Of a stretch of 64,000 bases of DNA, positions 35,648 to 45,050 are shown in pieces. The stretch is from Owenweeksia sp. (GTDB lineage: Bacteria > Bacteroidota > Bacteroidia > Flavobacteriales > Schleiferiaceae). Below the pieces are notes generated by a model. It saw nothing but the letters and a program-made list of their open reading frames with translations. It ran no database searches and was not told the DNA's origin. Within the stretch, counting starts at the first letter, position 1, and each line of letters opens with the position of its first letter. The stretch covers positions 117,250 through 181,249 of the forward strand of contig NZNV01000007.1 of the NCBI GenBank assembly GCA_002695025.1, written 5' to 3'. Made by a program: the position numbers and the translations under genes.

Positions 35648-36238
35648 ATGGAGGGAACGGAAAAGCAAATAGTTTTAAAGCTAAGGGCAGGCAATCATTT
35701 TGCCTTTGAACATTTCGTTCGGGATAACTACAATCCTGTTTTTTACCTATGCCTTGGCATCACTAAAAGCCGGGAAACCTCCGAAGAACTTACCAGTGAC
35801 ATTTTCCTGAAGATCTGGAATAAAAGGGAATCATTACCCCTAAGCGGTTCTTTGCAGGCCTATCTGAGAGTGGTAAGCCGGAATGCAGCTATAGACTTTG
35901 TACGCTCCCGTAAATTCCAGCTTGTTTCTATTGAAGATATTGAGTCATTTGATTTTACGTCATCAGAGGTAACAGACAATACCCTGATAGAAGCGGAAAT
36001 GAAGAAAGCTTACCAGGATGCCCTGGACTCCCTTACCCCCAGGCGCAAGGAAATTTTCAAGCTCTCTCGCGAAGAAAACCTCACCTACGAAGAGATTGCC
36101 CAAAAACTGAACATCTCAAAAAATACGGTGGAAGTACAGATGGGCTTTGCCTTGCGCGGACTGAAGAACTTTGTAAGGCAAAAAACGGACCTTAAGGTGG
36201 AAGTCTGGATCCTCCTGCTCCACCTTTTTAACCTCTGA
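35648..36238 (+). CDS. FecI-like ECF sigma factor
   Basis: A 196-residue sigma factor when started at ATG 35648 (MEGTEKQIVLKLRAGNHFAF); an ATG at 35609 is less likely. Region 2 includes RDNYNPVFYLCLGITK and LTSDIFLKIWNKRESLP; region 4 includes LTPRRKEIFKLSREENLTYE and AQKLNISKNTVEVQM. It is followed by FecR, then an STN-containing SusC, so it should switch on the susC-DUF6528 genes when ligand binding is signalled through SusC and FecR. Confidence 0.9.
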   Translation: MEGTEKQIVLKLRAGNHFAFEHFVRDNYNPVFYLCLGITKSRETSEELTSDIFLKIWNKRESLPLSGSLQAYLRVVSRNAAIDFVRSRKFQLVSIEDIESFDFTSSEVTDNTLIEAEMKKAYQDALDSLTPRRKEIFKLSREENLTYEEIAQKLNISKNTVEVQMGFALRGLKNFVRQKTDLKVEVWILLLHLFNL

Positions 36239-36269
36239 TATTTAGTTCCGGATTTTTGAAAAAAATTAA

Positions 36270-36288
36270 TACACCACGTAGTGGTGTA
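36270..36288. promoter_or_regulatory. Palindrome TACACCAC-GTA-GTGGTGTA between sigma and FecR genes
   Basis: Two exact 8-bp arms flank GTA in the 90-bp gap. It can form a tight hairpin in the shared transcript or be a dimer-binding site. It lacks a following T-run, so it is not a standard terminator. Confidence 0.45.
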
Positions 36289-36328
36289 AGCTTTAAATAC
36301 CGTTTCTTCATTAGCAGCCCTTTATTAC

Positions 36329-37318
36329 GTGACTGACAAAAGAACCACATACCTGATTGAACGCTATCTCACCAACACCATAAGTAAGGGTGAACTGGAG
36401 GAGTTAAAAGCTTTAACTACCAGCAATTACCCTGCGGAAGACTGGGTGGCAGGTATTGATAAACTCATCGCCAACCTCCATACGGTAAAGCTACCGGATG
36501 CACCAGGTGGTGAAGACCGCATCGCGGCCATAATGAGCAAGGTTAAAGAGGTTCATCATTTACCGCCTCCTGCATCAAAAACCTCATTAACCTATTGGTA
36601 CGCTATTGCAGCCAGCCTTCTCATTCTCCTAAGTGCCGGCTATATATACCAGGACGCTTTACTGGGACCGGATATGCAGATTGCTGAAGCCCAACCCGGC
36701 AAGATTATGCGGGTAACCCTGGCGGATAGCTCACAGATATTTTTAAAGAGTGGTTCCAGGCTGGAATACCCGGAATTTTTTGCCGATAATGAGCGAAACG
36801 TCATCCTGCATGGCGAAGCGTTTTTTGAGATCAGTAAAGACCCTGACAAGCCCTTTCATATAGAGAGTAAAGACGTGAAAGTAACCGTTTTGGGCACCTC
36901 CTTTAATGTAAGGACAGATCAAAAAGGCCTCACCGAAGTTACGGTAGCCACCGGCAAGGTAATGGTGGAGAACACCTCATCTCAGCTTACCCTTACACCC
37001 AATCAGCAAGCTGTTTCAGCACCGGGCACCGAACTGGTATTACATGAACAGGTAGATGCCTACCTCTATACCTCCTGGAAAGACGAAACTGTGAAATTCA
37101 ACAACATCACCATGGGCAAGGCTATGGAAATATTAAGCCACAGGTTTGATATAGAGGTTAACATTACAACTCCCGGCCTTGAAAAGTGCCTGGTACGTGC
37201 TGAATACAGCCGGAAAAGCCTGCAAAGCATATTGGAAAGCCTTCACTTTATTTCCAACATTGAATACCATTATATAAACGAAAAAACTGTAGAAGTAAGC
37301 GGGAAACCCTGCAAATAA
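36329..37318 (+). CDS. FecR-family anti-sigma factor
   Basis: A 329-residue inner-membrane regulator starting at GTG 36329. Residues about 1-80 form the cytosolic sigma-binding part (YLIERYLTNTISKGELEELK). A transmembrane helix lies at about 88-108 (TYWYAIAASLLILLSAGYIY). The periplasmic FecR domain follows (LADSSQIFLKSGSRLEYPEF, GEAFFEISKDPDKPFHIES, VTVLGTSFNVRTD). The C-terminal DUF4974-type domain, about 248-325, has VKFNNITMGKAMEILSHRFD. It should hold the preceding sigma factor and receive the signal from the STN domain of the SusC protein encoded next. Confidence 0.9.
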   Translation: MTDKRTTYLIERYLTNTISKGELEELKALTTSNYPAEDWVAGIDKLIANLHTVKLPDAPGGEDRIAAIMSKVKEVHHLPPPASKTSLTYWYAIAASLLILLSAGYIYQDALLGPDMQIAEAQPGKIMRVTLADSSQIFLKSGSRLEYPEFFADNERNVILHGEAFFEISKDPDKPFHIESKDVKVTVLGTSFNVRTDQKGLTEVTVATGKVMVENTSSQLTLTPNQQAVSAPGTELVLHEQVDAYLYTSWKDETVKFNNITMGKAMEILSHRFDIEVNITTPGLEKCLVRAEYSRKSLQSILESLHFISNIEYHYINEKTVEVSGKPCK

Positions 37319-37321
37319 AAA

Positions 37322-37370
37322 AACCCGAAGATGCGCCAACAAATTCGGGTTATATGCCGGCCTCAGGCCG
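37322..37370 (+). promoter_or_regulatory. Two hairpins in the susC leader
   Basis: AACCCGAA (37322-37329) pairs with TTCGGGTT (37344-37351), and CGGCCT (37358-37363) pairs with AGGCCG (37365-37370) around one base. Both lie in the 65-bp gap between fecR and susC, just upstream of the start codon. They may partly end the sigma/FecR transcript or stabilise the susC message. Confidence 0.45.
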
Positions 37371-37383
37371 AGCTAACTTTTAA

Positions 37384-40300
37384 ATGCTTTACAAAACTAT
37401 GAAATTACTTTTACTTGTGATGCGGGTATGCCGTAGCAAGCACAACCATCTTAACCTCATCACCCTTATAACCTGTCTACTGCCTCTGTCCGGGGCTTTT
37501 TCTCAAAGTAGCACCGGAATTGAACTTGAAGTAAATAACGCTTCCCTGCTGGAGATCTTCGAAGAACTGGAAAAACAGTCTGGCTATAGTTTTGCACTTG
37601 GAGACTCTTTGCTAACTGACAATCAGGAACGTTATTCATTATCCGTTCAGGCAAACACTTTACCCGATGCTCTCCGCAAACTTTCTCCGCAAATGGATCT
37701 CCGGTTCCGTATAGAAGATAAAACGGTACTGGTTAAACCCAGGAAAAAGGAATTGAAGAACACCGTAACCAGAAAAATCTCAGGTACCGTAACAGGTACC
37801 GAGTCTTCAGAACCTCTGATTGGTGTAAATATTATCGCCAATGCTTCCGGAAGTGGTACTTCTACGGATATACAAGGCCAGTTTGAAATCACCGTATCCG
37901 GGCAGGATCAATACCTTATCCTTACCTACATCGGCTACGAACGCAAAGAGGTTCCTATAGAAGGTTCAAATCTTAGCATTTCCCTCACCGAATCGCAAAG
38001 CACCCTGGAGGAAGCGGTGGTTATTGGTTACGGCACCCAAAATAAAAGGGACATTACTACCGCCATAGGCACCATTAAGCGGGACGAAATAACCGACCAG
38101 CCCGTTGCCAATTTTGACCAGGCCATGGTAGGCAAACTTGCGGGGGTTCAGGTTCTTCAAACTACCGGGCAACCCGGGGAAAGCACCACCATCCGTATAC
38201 GTGGGGTCGGGTCTGTTAATTCGGGGAACGAGCCTCTGTACGTGGTGGATGGAATTGTAATGGATCGCTCATCTCAGGCATTAGAACTGGTTGACCTCAA
38301 TGATGTGGAATCCATTGAAGTGCTAAAAGATGCCTCTGCTGCGGCTATTTATGGTTCCCGTGGTGCCAACGGGGTTATATTGATCACTACCCGGAAAGGG
38401 AAGTCAGGAAAACCGCAGTTCAATTATAACTTTTCGTATGGTTGGCAACAACTTTCTAAAAAAATACCCATGCTCAATGCGTACCAGTACGCAGACCTGG
38501 CGCGTGATGGTCATAATAATGCCTACCTGGCTGATGTGCCCACCGGAAGCGTGGATGACCCTAACGAGTTACGGCCACAGGGTTATCACCGTATACCTCC
38601 TGAACTTTTTCCGTACCTGGAAGGGCAACCCGGGTTAACGGATACGGACTGGCAGGATGAAGTTTACCAGGTAGCACCTATCCAAAGACACTCAATCTCG
38701 ATCTCAGGGGGTACCGATAAAACCAAGTACTTTATTTCAGGCAATTACCTGGACCAGGAAGGCATCATCCGAAATTCTTATTACAAGCGCTACGGAGCAC
38801 GTATGAACCTTGAAAGTTCTTATGATAAGTTTAAAATAGGAATAAACCTGGCACCAACCTATTCCAATGAAAATCAACTGAGCACTTCAGGACCTTACTT
38901 TGATGATGGTATTGTGCATAATGCACTTAGCTCATCTCCGGTATGGCCGGTTTATAACCCTGATGGTTCCTTTAATTTTCAGGGCAATGGTTACTGGCGG
39001 GTAGGAACGGATTATCAGCACAATGAGATCCTGAACCCTGTGGCAATGGCCGAACTTCTCAAAAATGAAATAGATCACTTCAACCTGTCCGGTAAGGTAT
39101 ACGCCTCCTATGACATCCTAAAAAATCTCACCTACCAGTTATCACTGGGTGGGGTTTTTAATAGTTATAACCAAAATTACTACCACCCTTCTACCCTTCA
39201 AACCCGTGGTTCCAGCTTTTATGATCAGCCTTCCAATCCTATCAGCCGGGCCAGCTCTACATATTATTATAACTGGATACTGGAACATACCCTGAAGTAC
39301 AATATAGGCTGGGAGGATCATCACCTGGATTTTCTAGGAGGTTTTACGGCACAAAAGAACTACAGCAATCTCCGAAGAGTGGAAGCAACCAATTTTCCCA
39401 ATGACCTGGTAGAAACCGTAAATGGTGGAGAAATAATCGGAGGGTCCGGAAACATCCAGGAATGGTCACTTTTATCCTGGTTGGGCCGGGTTCAATACCA
39501 GTTCAAAGATCGCTACCTGCTCTCTGCAGCCTTACGTACCGATGGTTCTTCCCGCTTTGGAGAAGACAACCGTTATGGTTACTTCCCTTCGGCTTCAGCG
39601 GGCTGGATTATATCCTCCGAGGAGTTTATGAAACCCCTCACCCTTATCAGCAGTATGAAAATTCGTGGAAGCTATGGGCAAACCGGTAATTTCCAAATCG
39701 GCAACTATGAACACATCTCCCGCGTAGGGCCTGAAAGCTATATTTTCGGACCTGGAGACGGTCAAAATGCTAATGGGATTGTACCGGTGAACGTGGGTAA
39801 CTCCGACCTGCGCTGGGAAAAAACTGAAATGTTTGATGCAGGACTGGATTTTGGACTGTGGCGCAACCGCATTGAGTTGACCATTGATTACTATAACAGT
39901 ATTACTTCCGACCTTCTTTTAAATGTGCCCGTACCCTTGACGACCGGCTTTGAAATAGCCCGGCAGAATATCGGTAGTGTACAAAACCGCGGCTGGGAGT
40001 TTATGCTTACTCTTCGGGATCGCTACGAAAGTTTTTCATGGGCGGTTAGCGGTAACCTTTCCGTCAATAAGAACAAGGTTCTTTCTCTTGGTTCACAAGG
40101 CACCGAGATCATCAAAACGGCCGGAACCGGTCATTCCTATTTCATTACCCGTATAGGTGAACCCATCGGATCCTACTATTTCCTTACCCAGGACGGTGTG
40201 TTTGAAAACCAGCAAGAGCTGGATGAATACCCCCATTTCGCCAATACACAGCCTGGTGATTTTCGCTTTGTGGATATTGATGGTAATGACACTATTGATG

Positions 40301-40842
40301 TGGATGCTGATCGCTCGATTGTGGGTAGTTATTTCCCCGATTTTATTTACGGTATGCGTGCCGAGATCAGTTATGCTGGTTTTGACCTGGCTATAAACCT
40401 CCAGGGAACCGAGGGCAATGAGATCCTGAATTTACTAAGAAGATACAACGCCAATATGGAAGGTAATTTCAACAATACTACCGAAGCTCTCAACCGCTGG
40501 CGCTCTCCTGAAGAACCCGGGAACGGTGAAGTAAACCGTGCTAACCGAAAAGCCACCGGAAATAATGGCCGCACCTCAACGTGGCACCTGGAAGATGGTT
40601 CTTACATCCGTATCCAGAATATAGCGCTTGGCTATACTCTTCCTGAAAAATGGACTAAGCGTGTCTTGGTAGATCGGTTAAGATTTTACATCTCCGTACA
40701 AAACCTGTATACATGGACCGACTACTCCGGCTATAACCCGGAAGTGGATCTCTATAATTCAGATGCCCTTACACCGGGCGTTGATTACGGGGTTTACCCG
40801 CTGGCCCGAACTTATTCTCTTGGACTAAATGCTACCTTTTAA
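37384..40842 (+). CDS. SusC/RagA-family TonB-linked outer membrane receptor with STN domain
   Basis: A 1152-residue importer. After a signal region (ITLITCLLPLSGAFS) comes an STN signalling domain at about 46-115 (LEIFEELEKQSGYSFALGDS, DALRKLSPQMDLRF). Next are a carboxypeptidase-D-like domain at about 130-205 (KISGTVTGTESSEPLIGVNI), a plug (MVGKLAGVQVLQTTGQPGES, NEPLYVVDGIVMD, ASAAAIYGSRGANGVILIT) and a 22-strand-type barrel to the C-terminus (ARTYSLGLNATF). The STN domain links it to the upstream sigma/FecR pair. SusD follows after 1 bp. The substrate is unknown; downstream GDPD, DUF6528 and the nearby NAGPA protein suggest a phosphodiester-containing compound. ATG at codon 6 is an alternative start. 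Confidence 0.95.
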   Translation: MLYKTMKLLLLVMRVCRSKHNHLNLITLITCLLPLSGAFSQSSTGIELEVNNASLLEIFEELEKQSGYSFALGDSLLTDNQERYSLSVQANTLPDALRKLSPQMDLRFRIEDKTVLVKPRKKELKNTVTRKISGTVTGTESSEPLIGVNIIANASGSGTSTDIQGQFEITVSGQDQYLILTYIGYERKEVPIEGSNLSISLTESQSTLEEAVVIGYGTQNKRDITTAIGTIKRDEITDQPVANFDQAMVGKLAGVQVLQTTGQPGESTTIRIRGVGSVNSGNEPLYVVDGIVMDRSSQALELVDLNDVESIEVLKDASAAAIYGSRGANGVILITTRKGKSGKPQFNYNFSYGWQQLSKKIPMLNAYQYADLARDGHNNAYLADVPTGSVDDPNELRPQGYHRIPPELFPYLEGQPGLTDTDWQDEVYQVAPIQRHSISISGGTDKTKYFISGNYLDQEGIIRNSYYKRYGARMNLESSYDKFKIGINLAPTYSNENQLSTSGPYFDDGIVHNALSSSPVWPVYNPDGSFNFQGNGYWRVGTDYQHNEILNPVAMAELLKNEIDHFNLSGKVYASYDILKNLTYQLSLGGVFNSYNQNYYHPSTLQTRGSSFYDQPSNPISRASSTYYYNWILEHTLKYNIGWEDHHLDFLGGFTAQKNYSNLRRVEATNFPNDLVETVNGGEIIGGSGNIQEWSLLSWLGRVQYQFKDRYLLSAALRTDGSSRFGEDNRYGYFPSASAGWIISSEEFMKPLTLISSMKIRGSYGQTGNFQIGNYEHISRVGPESYIFGPGDGQNANGIVPVNVGNSDLRWEKTEMFDAGLDFGLWRNRIELTIDYYNSITSDLLLNVPVPLTTGFEIARQNIGSVQNRGWEFMLTLRDRYESFSWAVSGNLSVNKNKVLSLGSQGTEIIKTAGTGHSYFITRIGEPIGSYYFLTQDGVFENQQELDEYPHFANTQPGDFRFVDIDGNDTIDVDADRSIVGSYFPDFIYGMRAEISYAGFDLAINLQGTEGNEILNLLRRYNANMEGNFNNTTEALNRWRSPEEPGNGEVNRANRKATGNNGRTSTWHLEDGSYIRIQNIALGYTLPEKWTKRVLVDRLRFYISVQNLYTWTDYSGYNPEVDLYNSDALTPGVDYGVYPLARTYSLGLNATF

Positions 40843-40843
40843 A

Positions 40844-42226
40844 ATGAAAAAGATAAGTCTGCTCAATATCACCTCATCAATTATACTTTTTTTAGCTGTA
40901 GTGTCCTGTAAAAAAGATTTCCTGGACCTGGCCCCTAACTCAGAAGCCAACAGTGAAAACTTTTTCGAAGTTGAAGCCGATTTTCGTTCGGCCCTCACAG
41001 GAGCCTATGCCCGCCTTCAAAGTTATGTAACCCCATACTTTGAAATGGTAGAATACCGTTCTGACAACCTTACCCTGGAGGCTCCAACAGCCGGAACCCA
41101 GGATCGCTATAATATTGATCACTTTTCAGAAACACCGGCCAATGAGATTGTTCTGGAAACGTGGGGTGCTTATTATAACGCCATTGCAAGAGCCAACTTA
41201 ATACTGCTTAAGCTTGAAGACGCTGATCTCAATGCTACGGCTGCAGAACAGTTTGAGGGTGAAGCCCGCTTTATAAGAGCGTTCACTTATTTTAACATTC
41301 TCCGTTTCTGGGGATCTGCCCCTCTGCCCCTGGAACCCTTAAGTCCCGAAGAAGCTCTTGCCCAGGCCCAGGCACCCCCTGAGGCTATCCTTTCAGCTAT
41401 TGCAGAAGATCTTGAAAAAGCCTCTTTTCTACTTCCTCCGGCCTATGGGGAAAGTGAAATTGGTCATGCTACCTCCTGGGCATCCAAAGCTCTTTTAGGG
41501 AAGGTTTACCTGTGGAACAAAAATTACCAAAAGGCCAAAGAGGTACTATCAGAATTACAGGGCAGCCCTCATTCCTTATTACCGGAAATAGCCGATGTGT
41601 TCAGGTCGGATAATGAGTGGAACAACGAAATAATCTTCGCTATACGTTTTGCTCGTGAAGTAGATGGTGAAGGCCATAATGCCTGGCTGTTAACCTATGA
41701 TACTACTAACACACCTCTCACCCAAAATCTCAAAGATGCTTTTGAACCGGGTGACAAAAGAAGAGCCATGATAGGTTTTGCCAAGGATGGATTTACTTAT
41801 ATGCCCCGTAAATTTCTCGCCCCCATATCCGTGACCACCAATAAAACCGGCAACGATTATATCGTGCTGCGCTATGCAGATGTTCTGCTTATGCTGGCCG
41901 AAGCTGAAAATGAAATAACCCCCCTAAGCCCGTCCGCTTTTGATGCGTTGAACACCGTCCGTAACCGGGCAGGCCTTGCTTCTCTCACTACCTCTGAAGT
42001 TGGGACCCAGGAAGATTTCCGTAACGCTGTATTGCAGGAAAGAAGAGTTGAATTACCCTTTGAAGGTCATCGCTGGTTTGACCTTTTAGCTGCCGGACGC
42101 GCGGAGACGACCATGAACGCGCAGGGCCTTTCAATTCAAACTTACCAGCAACTGTACCCTATTCCACAGTCCGAAATCGAGAAGATAAACAAGCCAGCTG
42201 TGCTGAGCCAAAACCCCGGATACTAA
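40844..42226 (+). CDS. SusD/RagB-family surface substrate-binding lipoprotein
   Basis: A 460-residue lipoprotein; ATG 40844 gives MKKISLLNITSSIILFLAVV with lipobox VVSCKKD. The N-terminal KDFLDLAPNSEANSENFFEV and TPR-like helices (FIRAFTYFNILRFWG, WASKALLGKVYLW) are typical, as is the C-terminal YADVLLMLAEAENEI and QERRVELPFEGHRWFDLL. SusD caps the SusC channel and captures ligand at the surface. The 1-bp spacing from SusC indicates coupled translation. The next gene begins 1 bp after its stop. Confidence 0.95.
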   Translation: MKKISLLNITSSIILFLAVVSCKKDFLDLAPNSEANSENFFEVEADFRSALTGAYARLQSYVTPYFEMVEYRSDNLTLEAPTAGTQDRYNIDHFSETPANEIVLETWGAYYNAIARANLILLKLEDADLNATAAEQFEGEARFIRAFTYFNILRFWGSAPLPLEPLSPEEALAQAQAPPEAILSAIAEDLEKASFLLPPAYGESEIGHATSWASKALLGKVYLWNKNYQKAKEVLSELQGSPHSLLPEIADVFRSDNEWNNEIIFAIRFAREVDGEGHNAWLLTYDTTNTPLTQNLKDAFEPGDKRRAMIGFAKDGFTYMPRKFLAPISVTTNKTGNDYIVLRYADVLLMLAEAENEITPLSPSAFDALNTVRNRAGLASLTTSEVGTQEDFRNAVLQERRVELPFEGHRWFDLLAAGRAETTMNAQGLSIQTYQQLYPIPQSEIEKINKPAVLSQNPGY

Positions 42227-42227
42227 A

Positions 42228-43532
42228 GTGCATAAAACGCTACTTTTCATATTGATGTGTACGACTTTGCTTGGGTGCAAAAAGGAGGGCTCATCCGTTG
42301 GGACTCCTGCTATTGTGGATACCACATCGAAAAATGAATCAGCTTACTTTAACCCTGCTCAGCCTCTAATTATCCACAACCCTGTTCAGGACAAAAACTT
42401 CTATTTTCTGAGCATTCTGCAGCAAAACCAAAATTTATTAGCGGCACTAAAGCAGGACACTGAGCTTAAGAATATATACACCAACCTCATTCAGCGCCTT
42501 GACAAAGTAACGGCAGACCCCACTTCAAACGTTTCGGAAATGGTAGGTGCTGCTCATTTTACGGTTAAAGAACAACAGGACATACATACTGCTTTTGATC
42601 GCTTAGTTAAAAGCAACGTGCTTTCCACCAACCTGATACAGGAACTTAAAGCCTCCGGCTGTTACCTTCGCTTTGAAGATTTTAATGATGTAGTTTTTAT
42701 TCGCTCGGTTTGGAAAAATGTGAGCACTGGTTTGGATCAAATCCTCTCAGTGTATGGTGAGGGAGCTCCTCCCCATGACCCGGATAGCGACTCGGTCAGC
42801 TATACTCTGAATGATCCTTTTTACATCAATCAGGTAAGACAAACCATCACTACTATTACAAACTCAGATGAAACCCTCTTCTTTGAACCCGTTTTACAGC
42901 TTTGCCTCCAATTACTAGACATTAATAATCGCGATGAAGCCGGCCGCTTTGAACCATTGAGCCAGGGAGAAAATGTTCGTGCCCTTAGTAATCTGAGCAA
43001 CATTAATTGGGACAATTACTCACACTCGTTGATACTGGTATTGGGTGACTCACCCAATTCTTTCGGTGACGCCATACATCTTAGTGAAAGCGCCAAAAAA
43101 AGGCTGGTCACTGCCGCGGATAGTTACCAAACTGGTGTAGCTCCCCTTCTTCTTATAAGTGGCGCCAATGTATATCCATTTCAAACCCCTTTTCATGAGG
43201 CCATTGAAATGAAAAAATATCTGCTTGCCAATTTTAATATTCCCGAAGAAGCCGTATTGGTGGACCCTCATGCCAGGCACACTACTACCAATTTCCGGAA
43301 TACCTCACGGCAAATTTACCGATATGGTTTACCCCAGAATAAAGCTTGCCTGGCTGTAGCCACCGCCAGCCATATGGACTACGTTATGAGTCCTTCATTT
43401 CGATCACGATGTATAAAAGAGTTGGGGTATTTTCCATTGCTCAACCCCAATAGGCTCAACCCAACTGATATTGAATTTTACCCGGTAATATCTGCTTTAC
43501 ACATTGATCCTTTAGACCCTTTAGATCCATAA
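42228..43532 (+). CDS. DUF218 (YdcF-like) domain lipoprotein
   Basis: A 434-residue lipoprotein starting at GTG 42228 (MHKTLLFILMCTTLLGCKKE, lipobox LLGC). The N-terminal 250 residues are helical and unrecognised (SILQQNQNLLAALKQDTELK). From about 262 a DUF218 fold follows: HSLILVLGDSPNSFGDAI, LLLISGANVYPFQTPFHEAI, VLVDPHARHTTTNFRNT and ACLAVATASHMDY. DUF218 proteins include YdcF and ElyC, linked to envelope metabolism without a settled reaction. The short tail IDPLDPLDP is odd. As it is fused into the SusCD operon with 1-bp spacing, it probably handles the same imported ligand. Confidence 0.75.
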   Translation: MHKTLLFILMCTTLLGCKKEGSSVGTPAIVDTTSKNESAYFNPAQPLIIHNPVQDKNFYFLSILQQNQNLLAALKQDTELKNIYTNLIQRLDKVTADPTSNVSEMVGAAHFTVKEQQDIHTAFDRLVKSNVLSTNLIQELKASGCYLRFEDFNDVVFIRSVWKNVSTGLDQILSVYGEGAPPHDPDSDSVSYTLNDPFYINQVRQTITTITNSDETLFFEPVLQLCLQLLDINNRDEAGRFEPLSQGENVRALSNLSNINWDNYSHSLILVLGDSPNSFGDAIHLSESAKKRLVTAADSYQTGVAPLLLISGANVYPFQTPFHEAIEMKKYLLANFNIPEEAVLVDPHARHTTTNFRNTSRQIYRYGLPQNKACLAVATASHMDYVMSPSFRSRCIKELGYFPLLNPNRLNPTDIEFYPVISALHIDPLDPLDP

Positions 43533-43575
43533 TTATCTCAAAAACCCTTACTAATTTTTAAATGCAACTTTTATT

Positions 43576-44970
43576 ATGAAAAAAACAATTTACTTTCTAA
43601 TGCTGGTCCTGGCGTCAACCGCGGCTTCAGCACAAACCGTGAAATGGACGTTTCAGGCCAACGGAGAGATCAAGCCTTCTTCACCAGCTATTGGTGATGA
43701 CGGAACGCTTTATTTTGGCGATTATGATTCACTTTTTTACGCGGTAGCTCCAGCTGGCACTCTGAAATGGCAATTTAAGGCCGGAGACCGTATCAACTCC
43801 TCTGCATCCATTGGCTCCAACGGTGTGATCTACTGTGGTTCAAAGGATTTCAATATGTATGCTTTCAATCCTGACGGAACCCTTAATTACACTTTTCCAA
43901 CTGCAGGGAGTATTACCTACTCTACACCAGCTGTAGATAATGATAATACTATCTACTTTGGTTCCGATGACGGTAATGTGTATGCTGTGGATAACAGTGG
44001 AGCCCAAAAATGGGTTTTCAGCACCGGAACAGCCGTACGTTCTTCCCCGGCCATCACTTCCAACAACTTGCTGATCGTAGCTTCTAACAATGACTCCCTC
44101 TACGCTCTTAAGCTTAGTGATGGTAGCATGGTATGGGCGTATAATATGCTGGGAAATGCTGAGGGGGCACCTGCGCTGGATAAGAATGACAATATATACA
44201 TTGGCGTTGATCAGGGCGGTACCGATGGTGAAGTAATTTCATTGGATGTGAATGGAAACCTGCGCTGGAGCAAAGATGTATTGGGACGTATTTCCGTATG
44301 TGCCCCCGCATTAACCGCCAGTGGTGATGTTATTATAGGCACCAAGGAGGGCCATAACGTACTCTCTTTAAATCCTTCTAATGGAAACATCAACTGGAAT
44401 TACATGGTAGACTCCACCAGTATTGTGAACTCCTCTCCGGCTATTGATGCCAACGGATTTATCTATTTTGGAACCTGGGATGATCAGGTGCATGCATTAA
44501 CCCCTACTGGTGCCCTGGCCTTTACAGTTCCTACCGGTGGTAACATCTGGTCTTCACCTGCCATTGACAATAACGGTGTTCTTTACATAGGCTCTTATGA
44601 TCGTATGCTTTATGCCATCCAGACGCCTGCTTCCGGACTGGCTGCTTCTGACTGGCCCATGAAAGGGCAAAACCTGAAACACACCGCTAATATGTCTTCT
44701 TCCATCGGTATTTCGGAAATTGAAAATATCACCGAAAATGTATCGGTTTCTTATCATAATGGTGAGCTTACCATTTTCACGGAAGTAGATATGCCTGAAT
44801 TCAGTCTTGACATCACAGATATGTCGGGCAAAAAGATCATGAATACAACTATTCGCAGTACGTCCGGATTAAACCACACCGAAAGGATAAACCTGAATAG
44901 CGGTGTGTACATTATTTCTATACAAAACGATAGAAAGTATGCTGTAAAGAAGATTGCAATAAGCAAATAA
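43576..44970 (+). CDS. PQQ-like beta-propeller protein with T9SS sorting domain
   Basis: A 464-residue secreted protein (signal MKKTIYFLMLVLASTAASAQ). Residues about 20-360 are repeated blades of the PQQ/BamB type: SSPAIGDDGTLYFGDYDSLF, STPAVDNDNTIYFGSDDGNV, SSPAIDANGFIYFGTWDDQV. No PQQ-dehydrogenase active-site or haem motif is seen, so it likely binds protein or glycan rather than oxidising alcohols. The C-terminus from about 385 (VSVSYHNGELTIFTEVDMPE to GVYIISIQNDRK) is a T9SS type A sorting domain. It lies 43 bp after the DUF218 gene in the same operon. A surface adhesin or scaffold role is an inference. Confidence 0.85.
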   Translation: MKKTIYFLMLVLASTAASAQTVKWTFQANGEIKPSSPAIGDDGTLYFGDYDSLFYAVAPAGTLKWQFKAGDRINSSASIGSNGVIYCGSKDFNMYAFNPDGTLNYTFPTAGSITYSTPAVDNDNTIYFGSDDGNVYAVDNSGAQKWVFSTGTAVRSSPAITSNNLLIVASNNDSLYALKLSDGSMVWAYNMLGNAEGAPALDKNDNIYIGVDQGGTDGEVISLDVNGNLRWSKDVLGRISVCAPALTASGDVIIGTKEGHNVLSLNPSNGNINWNYMVDSTSIVNSSPAIDANGFIYFGTWDDQVHALTPTGALAFTVPTGGNIWSSPAIDNNGVLYIGSYDRMLYAIQTPASGLAASDWPMKGQNLKHTANMSSSIGISEIENITENVSVSYHNGELTIFTEVDMPEFSLDITDMSGKKIMNTTIRSTSGLNHTERINLNSGVYIISIQNDRKYAVKKIAISK

Positions 44971-44995
44971 CACCCCCGCTCTTAATCTGATTATC

Positions 44996-45030
44996 AACCA
45001 GGCGGATAACCCAACCTTATCCGCCCGGTT
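44996..45030 (+). promoter_or_regulatory. Intercistronic hairpin before the GDPD gene
   Basis: GGCGGATAA (45001-45009) pairs exactly with TTATCCGCC (45017-45025), and after one mismatch AACC pairs with GGTT, giving a 13-bp interrupted stem. Only a short TT follows, so it may act as a processing or partial-termination site between the propeller gene and the GDPD gene. Confidence 0.5.
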
Positions 45031-45050
45031 ATTCCAATTAAAAAATAATC

